Source of the DNA: Benincasa hispida
Lineage: Eukaryota > Streptophyta > Magnoliopsida > Cucurbitales > Cucurbitaceae
DNA: 64,000 bases
Direction: 5' to 3'
NCBI RefSeq assembly: GCF_009727055.1
Contig: NC_052358.1
Span: 42,901,782 to 42,965,781 of the forward strand
Positions 36,315-48,375 of this stretch are shown here, piece after piece. The notes beneath the pieces were generated by a model, which saw only the letters and a program-made list of their open reading frames with translations, made no database searches and was not told the origin of the DNA. A program made the position numbers and the translations under genes. The stretch's first letter is position 1. Every line of letters begins with the position of its first letter.

Positions 36315-37050
36315 GTGGAATCCCCACAGGGATCTAATAAGGAATTCCCCGCGAGGAATTAGTAGGGAAATCCTCGTTGGGAAACAGGGAATGGGGCCCC
36401 GCAGTCCCCGTTTCCCCGACGGGGATGGGTGGAATTTCCCCAATGGGGCCGGGGATGGGGGCCCGAGTCCCCGATCCGATCAGGGCAAGGAATCCTCGAT
36501 TTGACCAGGTATGGGGTCAAACCAGGGATTTAAATCGGGTCCCAGTCGGAGACGAGGAGGCAATCCTCGCCTCGTCCTCAACCCCCGATTTTTTTAATTA
36601 TTAACCTATATAATTATTATTATTATTATTATTATAACTAAAATTAGAAAAAAACTAAAACAAAACTTTTATTTATAATTTTTTCTAATTATATATATAT
36701 TATATATAAATATATTCTATACTACTAAAACAGTAGCTAAGCTACCGTTTTAGTTAATTTTTTTTTTAATTTTAATTTTCAATTTACAATTTAAACATTT
36801 TAATAAAATAAAATTTTAACAATAATACTAAATTATCGCATAAAATTTACAATTTTAATATAAATACTAATTTAGTAATTCTAGATAATAAACATAATAA
36901 AATAAAAAAACAAAGATTTTTCTCTGTGAGGGCCCGAATACCCGACCCCCAAAACGAGGAATGGGACGGAGATGGGATTAAAAATCCCTACGGAGACGTG
37001 GATGGAAAATGCATCCCCGCCCCATCCCGGCCCCATTGCCATCTCTATGT
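36315..37050. mobile_element. GGGGAT-rich non-autonomous element (possibly hAT-like)
   Basis: GC-rich flanks (36320-36590 and 36925-37046) surround an AT-rich core. On the minus strand the right flank starts AGAGATGGCAATGGGGCCGG, like the 'GGGATGGCAATGGGG' ends I associate with small plant hAT-type elements. The left flank carries many GGGGATGGG/CCCC blocks in the opposite sense, but a clean matching terminus and an 8-bp target duplication were not found. ORFs here are composition artefacts. Confidence 0.4.
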
Positions 37051-37953
37051 AGAAGGCATCAGAAGAAAGAAAAACAAACAAACAAAGAAGTCTGGTGTAT
37101 ATAAAAGATAACCCTTTTATGCTTTTCATCAAGCAAAGGATGATTCAGAAAACCATCAAAGTTCAATCACATTTCCGAATGTTAGGTCTTTGACGAGACT
37201 TTGGAATCTTAAACTTTTCCCTTCTGACAAATCAAGACAATAAACAAAAATAAGAGAATTTGTAATTGAGATTTATGTATTTAGATCATCAATCATCATT
37301 CACTTTATTTTAATCTCTGTTGAGAAGATGATTATAATAAGAAGAGATCCATACAAATCTCATAAACTTCCTCGAAGATATATCAACTCATTGTATAGAT
37401 CATTTGTAACATGAGTTCCAACAATAGACTTCTAAGTTCTAACACTACGAGTCTACTCTACTAGCTTCTCGATGTCACAATGTCCAATGTCATGCACCTT
37501 CATGGATCTCTTCACTTAAATCCAACCTGATTAATATTCAGACTCCACAAACAGCAAACAAAAAGTATTCAACCAAATCCAGACATGTGCGAACTTACTT
37601 TAAGAAGCCAATAAATTGCAGCTGATAAAATGTCATATGATATAATATTAGGCTAACAAAATGCATAGTATATCAGAAGCTAATTGCAATAAAACATATG
37701 AAGATACAACCGATATATAGCAGTTGATATATTCATTAAGGTTAATTAGATGGAAACAGAAACAGAAAAACCAATATAAAAACAAAGTTCAGTAAGGAAA
37801 GGACTTGAATGGTATAGACAGAGTATGAGCTTACTTCAATATGTAACAAAATAATGCAACAACAAAATGATTTTATTATGTAACAAGATGAAATTATGTA
37901 CTGAAATGTTATAATAATGTGACAAGGAAAACATCAAGTGAGAGAAATGACAC
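37051..37953. other. 3' flank of ABCI10, nothing recognised
   Basis: AT-rich; probably holds the 3' UTR of the minus-strand ABC gene. No other gene. Confidence 0.5.
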
Positions 37954-40900
37954 TCACGAATAGTAAATACGCTTGATATAATCTGATTGTTTTGTTTGGA
38001 TGAAACTTTGGATACTTGCCACATCACCATGCATGATGACTTTTCCGTCTTCCATGTAGATAGCGCCATCTGCATACTCGAGTTCTTCTAAACGATGGGT
38101 CACCCATAATGCTGTAACGTCTTCTGAATTGTGCAAAGAGTTCCTAACTGCTTTGATCACCCCCATCTGATTTAGAAAAGAAAATGTTGAAAAAGGAAAA
38201 ATAAATAAAAGTTCTAATCCTAGAAATGAATGCAAGAAGGGGTTTTTGGTTTTTGATTTTTAGTTTTTGAAAATTAAGTCTATAAATACTCATTCCACCA
38301 TTAAATTACTTGTTTTATTATCTACTTTTTACCAGTGTTTTCAACAACCAAGCTACGTATTGAAAAAAAAAAAGTAGTTCTAAAAACTTGGTTTTGCCTT
38401 TGGAATTTAGCTAAGAATACAACTCTTTTACCTAAGAAAGATTCAAAACATAGTAAGAAATTGAGAGGAAATATATCTGATCATTCCAAGCCCTATCACA
38501 TGGGCCACCTAGGGAGTGGGTGGAGATCAGATTTGTTTGCAAAAATCAGCACAGCATGTCAAATTCTACCATTGGGATTATGTGATGGAAAATTCATAAA
38601 ATCTGCTTATATGATATCAAATACCTGATCGTTCTCATCAAGAAATGTGGTCAGTTCATCTAATAGAAGCACTTTACATGCTTCAGCCAAAGCACCAGCA
38701 ATGGCAACTCTTTGCTTCTGACCGCCACTCAGCGTTTGGACGGATCTCTGAGGAACAAGAATAAAGAATTTTCAAACTAAATTCTGCAGTTCTTAACAAC
38801 TTTCAATTTTGATAAACTACAAATATATACGGCTTGCCTGAAGGTAGCCAGACATGCCAACTGCACTGAGAGCTTCCAAAACCCTTGATTTAACTTCATT
38901 ATCGCTCAGATTTAACTTACCGAGGCCAAATGCAACATCAGCTTCCACAGTAGGCATAACTACCTGGCAAACAAAAGAATTATTTGCATCAAATGTTTAT
39001 TACAAAAATACAAGCAAAAAGAAAGATGAAAAATCAGTACAACTTTTTTGTTTGCAAGAATGCCATATGCATGTTTGAAATTCAATAGATTTTCCAAGGC
39101 TGGCAACTTCGCTATTTCTGTTTCTTTACTATCTTCTAAGGATATATTTTAGGTCAAAAGTCAACCTAGTCCTTGAATTCATTCGTGTTAACACTAAACT
39201 ATCAAAAGTTTCAATTATGTCCTTAAACTTTTGATATCGATTTAATAAATTCATACCACTAACATTTTTACTAAAATATTAACATAACTTACCAATTAGA
39301 CTAACATGTGATGATTTGTAATGACGTGACACAAGGGACTATGTCAACTAAATAAGATAAGGGTAAAACGGCAGAAAAATCTGGGGGGACGGACAAGCTA
39401 TAGCACGTGTATTTTATCCAACTAGTCCACTCTCCCAGTCCCATGCTACTTGCTGCCACATCATGTTAAATGATTACTCCATTGTCCAGTCAATATGCCA
39501 CATCAACATTTAAGTAACAATGGCAACAAGAAGAATTAATTAAAATCAAATTGAAAGTCCGTAAATGTAATTGAAACTTACATAGTCTAGAAACTAGACA
39601 GAACTCACCATCAAAGTTCAAGACTTCCAGGCTAAATTTGTAATTCAGCTAAACTTAATTGGTGAATTAGCTAATATTAAATTTGTTTTGCATTTTGATC
39701 CAAAGATGAAATTAATCATGTTTGAGTGAGTATCGGTCATGTATTTCTTTGCATGAGTTAACACCCTACTTTTCCAGTGCTTTTTCTGACAAAGTCCATT
39801 CTTCAAACCAATGCACTGGCATTAAATTTTGAAGATGATTTCAGAAATAGAATACAGAAAGCCTCTAGAGGAGGGATGAGCTGACTATAGCTAGTAGTAG
39901 TGACTAATATAATAACTTTCAAAGCTAAAGGCTCTGATGCGAAACCAACTACGTCATAATAAACCAACAATTACTTCAAGTGCAAGAACCATGGTTAAAA
40001 CAACAAATATATACTTAAAAAGAGGAGCTTTGCCATAACAGTAAATTCTCTTTCAAGGTGCTAAATTCAGCTGCAATGTTATCATACACCAACTGAAGGT
40101 TAAAACGGTGAAGGTAACCTGATAGTCTGGGTTTTGGAAGACAAAGCACTTTGGCTTCTTGACGTATACTGCACCAGTTGTTGTATTCAAAAGACCAGCC
40201 AATACCTATATAGGTGAACACATCGAGGACTTATAATAGAATCATCTTGCAATATTGAGCTACAAAAGTACAGTGACATATTAGGGCCCATTTGATAATC
40301 GTGTTAAATTTTGTCCTCTTTTTGGATCACGAAGAAATGCTATCATAAATGGCAATACCTGAAGAGCTGTTTCAAGAAAAGCTTGAAATGTAAGAAAGAT
40401 ACCCTCTAAAGTTGAAGGTTCAAAGCTTGAAATGTAAGAAAGATACCCTCTAAAGTTGAAGGTTCAATGAACCTTCAACTTTAGAGGGTATCTTTCTTAC
40501 ATTTCAAGCTGGCATTAGAATAGGTGGAACCTCCACAGAGATTAGTGTTATGGCACTTCACCATATTAAGCAAGATACAAGAAGAAGTTAAGGATTTTGA
40601 ACTTGTTTGACAAATCGCTTTCAGATCAGAACAATTTCTAATTTGTTTTCAAAACTGTTAAATCCAAAGTGTATTATGCGTAGAGAAGTCACTATTTTGT
40701 GTTTCTTTTAAAGAATAGATATCAAACATGTATGGCCTCAATCTAAACAACAGATAACTTCTTTAAACTATATATATATATATATATANNNNNNNNNNNN
40801 NNNACCAGGCCCCTCTATCACAATCCAAATCCTTCGAATCAGAAAGGGAAAACGTGTGAATCTTGGTGATACCTTCAAGAGAGTGGATTTTCCACAGCCA

Positions 40901-41239
40901 TTAGGTCCAAGAAGCATCCAAAATTGTCCCGAAGGAATCCGGAGTGAGCAATCCCTAAGAATAGGTACATTTTTTCCCTGCCTTGTCGTGATCGAGAAGC
41001 TGAGATTGCGTCCCTCAATGGCTATATTTTCAGTAAGATTTATCCTGCACAGGCACAAGAATCCAGCGAAATAGAAGGATGAGAATGGAGAGTGAATTAA
41101 CGGAAAGAAAAGTAGGAAGAACTGAAAATGGAATAGCATTGAGATAGTGCTGGAACCTCGAGGGGGAATTGGAGAGGAGAGGAGAAAGATGAGGAGGCGA
41201 TGGTGTAACAAGATTGAAAGAGGAACTCTTCAAAACCAT
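37954..41239 (-). CDS. ABCI10: ABC transporter ATPase, I family member 10 (chloroplast-targeted, CbiO/EcfA-like)
   Basis: Six minus-strand exons: 41157-41239, 40873-41044, 40119-40205, 38838-38963, 38625-38747 and 37954-38166. They join in frame to 804 bp, 267 aa, near the roughly 270 aa of the family. Exon 1 gives a Ser/Pro-rich basic leader ([20 protein letters not shown]) consistent with a plastid transit peptide. The nucleotide-binding domain has Walker A GPNGCGKS, the Q-loop FQNPDYQ, the LSGGQ signature, Walker B VLLLDE, a D-loop TTFLD and the H-loop VTHR, so all catalytic motifs are intact. There is no membrane segment: it is a stand-alone ATPase that would energise a separate membrane partner, resembling bacterial ECF/CbiO ATPases; the substrate is unclear. 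The ATG at 41239 was chosen because it alone keeps phase across intron 1. Intron 4 uses a GC donor. A 15-N gap lies in intron 2. Confidence 0.93.
38748..38837 (-). other. ABCI10 intron 4 with GC-AG borders
   Basis: Exon 4 ends CTTCAG and the intron begins GCAAGCC, ending CCTCAG before exon 5. AG|GCAAG is the standard context for the minor GC donor class. The phase on both sides is exact and no GT donor nearby keeps the frame to the LSGGQ exon. Confidence 0.85.
40381..40509. repeat. Perfect 42-bp fold-back plus an extra direct copy (ABCI10 intron 2)
   Basis: A 42-bp unit starting GCTTGAAATGTAAGAAAGAT occurs at 40381-40422, again at 40425-40466, and as its exact reverse complement at 40468-40509, leaving a one-base spacer. 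The stem is perfect. Confidence 0.95.
40769..40803. other. TA repeat followed by assembly gap (15 N)
   Basis: About 18 bases of TA dinucleotide run directly into N bases at 40789-40803. The true repeat length and the sequence in the gap are unknown; the gap is in ABCI10 intron 2 and does not touch an exon. Confidence 0.95.
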
Positions 41240-41859
41240 GCTGCTGCAGAAACAGTGGAGAAAAAAATTTAATTCTTCGAAGTGAAAGGCCTTGAAGATT
41301 GAGAGTGATCGTTGAAATAGTCATAGTGTTCGGAGGTGGGTGCGGCGCTGCTCCACAGAGGAATGAGAGAGAAAACGGAGGAAAAGAAGGCTCACCGGCG
41401 GCGACGTACGACGGTTGGACGAAGACGAGCGACGGCGTTCGACGGTTGGCAGGCGTGGCGGCGGAAACTGGTCGGCGGAGGGGGCGCCTGGTTGTCGTTA
41501 CCGTGCTGGAGAGAGAGACGGGGAGCTGCCGCGTTTTCTCCTATCCTTTTTTCTATCTAAGGCGGCCGCGTTTGATGTGTCGTTGTGTTGACTTAAAGTT
41601 TAAAATGCAGAATTACATTAATTAAAAATAAAAATATTTAGAAATACAATATGTAATGTTATAAACCTAATTCAATTTCTTTGAAAATCAAAATATGTAT
41701 TATGTAAAGTATTATAAATTAAATTAGGTTAAATACAAGTTTGGTCCCAATGGTTTGGATAAAATTAAAAGTTATTCATGTGATTTTAAAATTTCGAGTT
41801 TAGTTTTTATTGTTTGATAGTCCATATGGTTTGTTAAATCCCACACCATAGGGACTATT
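41240..41859. other. ABCI10 5' flank and promoter region
   Basis: GC-rich (CGGCG-type) 5' flank at 41330-41570. The plus-strand ORFs at 41299-41625 and 41336-41560 have Gly/Arg-rich compositions typical of chance ORFs in such DNA. From about 41720 there is a GTTTGGTCCCAATGGTTTGG-type segment, likely a small dispersed element, ending at the LTR that starts at 41860. Confidence 0.5.
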
Positions 41860-43230
41860 TGTTGGGTTTTATGCCCTAAAACTCATAAATAGTAAATGTT
41901 ATTAATTGACCACCATCAATAAAAAGTTATAGATGTTAATTCAATAAATGTTATTGTTTGTGTTGTTTGTCTATTTTTGTCTTAATAACCCTAAATCCAA
42001 TAAACTAACATCCAAGATTGCCTTATGAGTTTTGAACTATATGTGGAGACATACATGGATCAATATTCAAGATACAATTTGAAGGGTCTATAGCATAGGG
42101 ATAAGGTTGGGTACCTTATCCTGGTAACACTATGGATACGACCCGCTTTGTATTTGATACAAACACAATGATCCAAGCGTTTGTGTAGTTGGCATGCGAG
42201 TGGTTGCATAAGACTAGACCACGAATAGTAGCCACTATATGTAACACCCATAACTAGTTAGGTTCTTATTTCAATTGGATGACCTAGGCAACTTAGTCTT
42301 AATCATGAGCATATTATGAACTTCTGTTCACAAGGGATTATCTTTTGATTTGTATGGGTGGGGGTGACCAGTTCAATAACTCAATATGCCTTCCATTTTT
42401 GGGACAAGACCGAGTGGGGAGCTTGAAACATAATAATACAATATGGAATTAATTCCTTCTTGCCTTAGGCGTAAGTAGATGAGTGTTCTCCTAAGTGATG
42501 TCTCTGCGACTTGAATAAAGGGTCCTACCCTTTCATTGGTTCGAGAGAGGTTTCTGTTTATTGGTCGAACCATAAACAGGTTGTTCATTGGAGGAGCACT
42601 GGTACTTAAGGAATTAGAGGTAACCCAATGGTAAAACGGTAATTTGACCCAGTTAGAGTTACGAACACTTGTGAAGGACTAACTTACTGTTATTGGTCTA
42701 TATTTGTGGACACAAAAATATATCTGTAGTGAGAAGAGTGTAGCTGTGGGTCTTTAGTGGATTATACCCACAGTTAACGAATATTGATTAACTTGGTTAA
42801 TGAGTTTAGCCAATTAATCTCATATTGTTGGAGCTTCTAATCTACAGGCCTACCAGGTCCCCTTGTTAGCTCATTAGATGATATTTAAGAGGGATGATTT
42901 GAATTGTTCAAATTAGTTTGAGAAAACCATATATTAATGTAATTAATATATAATTGATTATGGATATGATCTATAATTCAAATTAAATTGGAAAGTAATA
43001 TTTGAATAAGATTCTTCAAGTGAATTAGATTCACAAAGAATTAATTAACGGAGAGGTATTGTATGATGTTTATGATGGTTAAATATATATATATACACAT
43101 TAAATTAGATTGAATGTATAAATAATTATTTAATTAATGTACAAATTAAGTTTAATAAGTGTTATTTAATTGTGCTAATTAATTAAATAGGTGTTATTTA
43201 AAACTAATTGTTTTAAATAACACTTATTAA
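41860..43230 (+). repeat. Copia-type LTR, truncated
   Basis: Begins TGTTGGGTTTTATGCCC and shares the GGTCTATAGCATAGGGATAAG / CCTTATCCTGG block with the other LTRs of this group. The right border is uncertain: LTR-like AT-rich sequence runs to about 43230, where different sequence begins. A hairpin GTGTTATTTAAAAC/GTTTTAAATAACAC lies at about 43187-43220. No PBS and no matching target duplication of CTATT (41855-41859) was found. Confidence 0.6.
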
Positions 43231-44286
43231 GTGTTTTTCCAATGTTTTAGTAACTCATGTTTTACTTAAAAGTTTAGACTCGTGCTAGCTTTATTTATAA
43301 AAATGTTTAAGATAGTTCCAAGCAAACTGATTTAAAGTGTCTATTAACGCATGGCTTAGTTTAAAGAAGTTATGAAAGAATGTTCAAGTATTATATACTT
43401 TATATTGGCAAGCATGCGTTAGTAGTTCATGATTATATGATAAGGATGTTTAAGCATATGTTTCAGGCTACTATGCTTTTGCACATGTTTTGATGAATAA
43501 GTTTTTATGATGATTATGATGAACCTGATACTAAAGGACAATGAGATTGAGAAGGTATCCGAGCCATAGTACCTAAGGTATGACGGTACTTAGTTATTAC
43601 CACGTGCATGTAGGAAGAATTGACGTTGGTTGTGTTAAGATTACTTCACACCAACTAAGGATAGAAGTTGAGGGATTGAGCAAAAAGATTCTCTCTCAAC
43701 AAGGTTTAAGAGGAGTTATGATGTTCTAATGTTTACAAAGATTCTATGTTTAAAAAGTTTTAAGTATGAGTTTGCATGGCACCTTTTCAGTTTTAAGTAG
43801 GAGTTTGCATGGCACCTTTTCAGTTTTAAGCACGATGATTAAGTTTTATTAGTTACTCATTGGGTTAGTAACTCATTCTTTCAAATGTTTTCCTTTTCCC
43901 CAAGTAGTGGTCATCTCCCCAGAGGTTAGCCACTCTACTTCTTTGCCATTCAAGGACTTAAGATTAACTCAAAATTTGAAGAGAAGTTTTAGGTGTTTAC
44001 TTTGTTAATGTCTGTACATATGTGTTGCTTATGTTAGGGACTAGTGAAAAGTGTTAGGACCCACTGAACTTTGTAATTGTTATTATGATGTAATTAAGTA
44101 GTTTGTTGGACCCTGGTGTTCTGAGGTTGTTTCTAAGTTTTCCTTAGTTTACTAAATGTTATATATGGGATTCAGGGTTCCTAAGCAGGTTAATGAGGCT
44201 AGTTTGGTAGTGGGTGCCATAAAAAGGGTTACAAACTACTGTCGTCACATTCTCTCCCAGATTAAGAGGGTAATATGGGAGAGGGT
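43231..44286 (+). repeat. Probable gypsy LTR fragment
   Basis: The stretch with CCCCAGAGGTTAGCCACTC (about 43917) and a following TTTGGTAGTGGGTGCCATAA region resembles 3' halves of plant chromovirus LTRs. An AGGAGTTTGCATGGCACCTT segment is tandemly duplicated near 43768-43825. Cut on the right by the LTR at 44287. Confidence 0.35.
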
Positions 44287-46291
44287 TGTTGGGATTGGTA
44301 TCCTAAATCTCCTTGTAATCTCGTAGTTTGTAAACTTTGTATAAACATATTGTTGTTTATAAAATAAGTGTTATTTTATAAGCATATACTCAATCTAATA
44401 TACTAAGATCCAAGGTTATTTCATGTAATTTAAGCAAGTATGTAGAGACATACAAGTGGATCTTGTTTAAATAATAACCTAAATGGTCTGTAGTAGATGA
44501 ATAAGATTAGGTACCTTATCCTGATGACAATACGGATACGGATCGCTTTGCAGGTGTTACAAATATTGTAAAGTGCTACAAATGATCCGATCCTGATCAT
44601 TCATGTGGAAACATGCGAGCGGGTGTATCCTATACAAAAAGAGTATGTATAAGACCAACCCACGAAATGATTAGTCTCTTTATATAACGCCGTTAATAAT
44701 AGAGACTTACATTTCACTAGGATGACCATAGGTGACTTGACTTGAATCTTGAGTGAGTTGTGAACTCCTACTCATGAAGGCGGTTCTTTGATTTGTATGG
44801 GTAAGAGTGGCCAGATTGCCAACTCAATAGGCCTACCATTTTGGGGATTCGTCTAACTGGGGAGCTGGGAACACAGCTACACAAGACAGAATTCACTCTT
44901 TCCCTGATGTAGGGGAAAGTAGATAAATTGATCTCTTAAGGGTTGGTTTCGGGTCTTAAAGATAGTGACCAAACCCTCTACTGACCCGAGAGGGACTTGG
45001 TCATAGTGGGACTATGACTTATTGTTTATTAAAGAAATCAGTTGTACTTAAGGAGTTAGATGTAACTATAGGGGCGAAACGGTATTTTGGCGCAACTATA
45101 TTTACGAGCAATTTGTGAAGGGTCATCACACTGTTGATTGGTTATATCCAATGGACACAAAAATTTATCTATAATGCGAAGAGTGCAACTATCGATCTTT
45201 AGTGGAATGATCGACAGTTAACGGATGTTGGGTAATTTAATTAAAGAGTTTAATTAATTATCTGAGTACCGTTAGAGTTTCAATCTATAGGTCTATAAAG
45301 TCCCCACTGTAGCTCAACAAGGATTTCATAGAGGATTAATTTGAAGTGTTCAAATTAATTGAAGTAATTAATTATATATGATATATTAGACCTTTGTATA
45401 TGATATAATTAATTAAATTAATTATATATGTGATATATTAATATATAATGTATTTGATACATTATAATTTAAGGTAATATGAGAGGAATTTAAATATGAT
45501 TCAAATACCAATTATATGAATGAAATTTATGTAATTAAATATAAATATGAATTATATTGAGAGGAATAAAATATTTGGATATGATCCAAATATCATTTAT
45601 ATGGATGAGATTCATATAAGTGGATTTAATATAAATGTGATTTATATTAAAAGCCAAGTATAATTGAGAGAGAATAAAATCTGTAGTTTATGTTGTATTT
45701 GATGCAATATAAAACTATAGGCTATATGTTATATTTGATATAACATATAGTATAAATATAATAAAGTAGTTGTTATATATATATATATATATTCTATTTT
45801 ATTAATTTAATTGAAATTAATAAAAAGGGAAGGAGTTATAACTCTCTCCCCTTATTCTCTCAATTATGATATGTGGGATTCAAGTTGGTTATGTAAGTTT
45901 CTACTTCTAAATTGGCTCAAGAGAGAAGGGTTCTCTCCAAGAGAAAAGTTCTCTGTAGAATTTCCCCTCTTCTTCTCTCCATCTCCTTCCCTCTTCCAAG
46001 GATTCAAGCAAAGCCCATAACTCTTGCTTGAATCCTTTATCCCAAAGAGAATACAGAGGGTTCTCAAGTGGTGGTATTCTCGTGAAGAAGGAGATCCGTG
46101 TGGAGAAGAAGTTCCGTTCGTGACTTGAACGAGGGAGTTCTTGAAGAAAGGGTTCTTCAAAGGTAAGGGTTTCTGAAACCCTATGTATTTGTTTTTAAAG
46201 TATGCTGTAATTTTTATGTAAATGCATATCTAATTGTTGTTCTACTGGAAAACTTTACGTTCAATAAAAATGGAATTTGGAATGATCTTTG
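44287..46291 (+). repeat. Copia-type LTR, left part (split by nested element)
   Basis: Begins TGTTGGGATTGGTATCC. It is interrupted at 46292 by the copia element and continues at 54289-54325, ending AAAATTTCCTTCA. The two parts sum to 2042 bp, close to the 2030 bp of the solo LTR at 4522, and the end matches the CCTTCA ends of its relatives. Minus-strand ORF 45864-46160 and plus ORF 45811-46020 have no recognisable product. Confidence 0.8.
46287..46291 (+). repeat. Target-site duplication CTTTG (left)
   Basis: Matches CTTTG at 54284-54288 exactly, on the far side of the copia element. Confidence 0.9.
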
Positions 46292-48361
46292 TGTTGGGGT
46301 TGATGCCCTAAAGTCTCATGTCCTGTAGTTTGTAAACAGTATATACGAACACCTGTAATTGTTAATATATGATATTTACTTCACATCTTGTTGTTTTGCT
46401 CAGTTATTTGTCTTATTTGCTTTACCACAAACCAATAAACATAAAATCTCTGGTTATCTGTATGTGACTCAAGCATGTATGTGGTGACATACAAGTGGAT
46501 CATGTCTTGAGTGATAACTAAAATGGTTTGTAGTATATGGATATAAGAGGGAAACATTATCCTGGTAATGCTACGGACGCGGCTCGCTTTGTGGAATGGT
46601 CATAAGTGTTGTGACTTTTTCAAGATGTCCTGATCCTGATTATTCGTGGTTGGGGACATGTGAGCGGGGGCGTCCTAAATACAAAGAGTTTATATAAGAC
46701 CTAATGACGAAGTGTTAATGTCTCGTTATAATAACACGTTCATGACAGAGACTTCACTTCACTAGGATGACCATAGGTAACATGACCTCAATCCTGAGTG
46801 AGTTGGAAACTCCTGCCATTGAGGGCGGTCCTTTGATTTGTATGGGTGCGAGTGGCCAAGTCGCCGATTCAAACTTACCATTTTGAGGATTCGTCTGATT
46901 TGGGAGCTGGGAACTCAACTACACGAGATGGAATTTACTCCTTCTCCGAGGCAAAGGTAAGTAGATAGATGGCTCCCTTAAGGGTTGATTCTGGGGCTTG
47001 AACGATGTGGCGCCACACACCTTCTCTTGGCCCGAGAAGTGTTCACACATAGTTGGACTATGTTGTATTGTTCATTAAAGGAATCAGTGGTACTTAAGGA
47101 GTGAGATGTAACTACAGGGGCAAAACGGTAAATTGGCATAGCTATACTTACGAGCATTTGTGAAGGGTCATCGTACTCATGATTGGTTATATCCAATAGA
47201 CACAGAAATATATCTGTGGTAAGAAGAGTTCAGCTGTTGGTCTTTAGTGGAATCACTGACAGTTAACGGATGGTGAATCTTGTGGCTAAAAAGTTTAGTC
47301 AGCTATTCACGTACCGTTGGAGCTTTGAGCCATAGGTCCATTAGGTCACCTGGGTAGCTTGGATAAAGTCGAGAACCAGTGTTTGGGTTAATTTTAAATG
47401 TTCAAATTGACAAGAGGAAGTTCAATTACATATGATATAATTGGACTGGTTAATTATATATGATATAATTGGCTAAATGTATGAGATACATTATTTTGGA
47501 GGAAATTAGATATAAATATGATTTATATCAAGTAGAGAAAAAATTACTATAGTAGATATATGATATCAAACTATAGGATATAAATATAATATGATTATAT
47601 TAATTAAATTAATTGATTAATTATTTAATAATTAACCAATTAATTCATGTACGAATGTGGGAACGTGGGGCCGCAAAGGTTAAGGTAATCGGCGGGTTAA
47701 AGATTGAAAATCGTTTTCATTTTGATAAGTTAATTCAGTTGTGCAATTTGATATCCCGCACCCAAAAGAATTCGTGAAGAGAACGATCGCGAGAGCCTAT
47801 ACGATAGAATCTCATTCGTCTAAACGATCATCTAGTTCACGCATTCCCTAAACAATCGTATACCAATTTCCTAAACAATCGTCCAGTCTTTCCTAAACGA
47901 TCGTGTAGCTCTACTATACGATAAGCGTCTCCGCTGTACGATAGCAGAGTTCTTCTCGTGCGCGCTTATCTTATACACGAATTCTTCTCCTCCGTTCTCT
48001 ACCAAACTCATCAGAGCCCACTCTTTGGGTTTTTGACGCCGAGGATACTCGGGTCTGCCTTGTAGTGGTGTTGTCCTCGTGACCTTGTTCGTGTACATTC
48101 GGATCGTGCAGTAACAGTTGAGAGACTCGTCGGGTGCTGGTAGACAGTGGGAGTTTTCCGCTGCTGTGGGTTCAAACAAATGAAGATCGTCTTCCTCTGG
48201 TATGAACTTCTTTCTCTATGTTTCATCGTATTCTGAGTATGCTGTTGATGAGTTTAAAATGCATAACTGTTAGTATAGAATGTATACCATTTATGTTTCG
48301 GTCATTGTGAAATCGGAGCGATCTAAGCCCGCTCATGGAATTCTCGGTATGAGATCCTTCA
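46292..48361 (+). repeat. 5' LTR of the copia element
   Basis: 2070 bp, TGTTGGGGTTGATGCCC...GAGATCCTTCA. U3/R/U5 not separable by eye. It carries a cluster of ACGATCGT-like motifs at 47783-47945. Minus-strand ORFs inside (46978-47196, 47871-48179, 48011-48226) also occur in the 3' copy and have no recognisable product. Confidence 0.9.
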
Positions 48362-48363
48362 AT

Positions 48364-48375
48364 TGGTATCAGAGC
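48364..48375 (+). other. Primer-binding site of the copia element
   Basis: TGGTATCAGAGC two bases after the LTR end, complementary to initiator tRNA-Met. Confidence 0.9.

Noticed and set aside
36313..37132. Gly/Pro/Asp-rich ORFs that could look like a structural protein.
   Set aside because: They come from GGGGATGGG repeats of a non-coding element.
41299..41625. 108-aa Arg/Gly-rich plus-strand ORF divergent from ABCI10.
   Set aside because: It overlaps the 5' flank and probable 5' UTR of ABCI10; the composition follows local CGGCG-rich DNA and there is no domain.
47871..48226. Minus-strand ORFs repeated at 53894-54148, suggesting a conserved small protein.
   Set aside because: The repetition is explained by the two LTRs of one element; the ORFs differ in length between copies and have no known domain.
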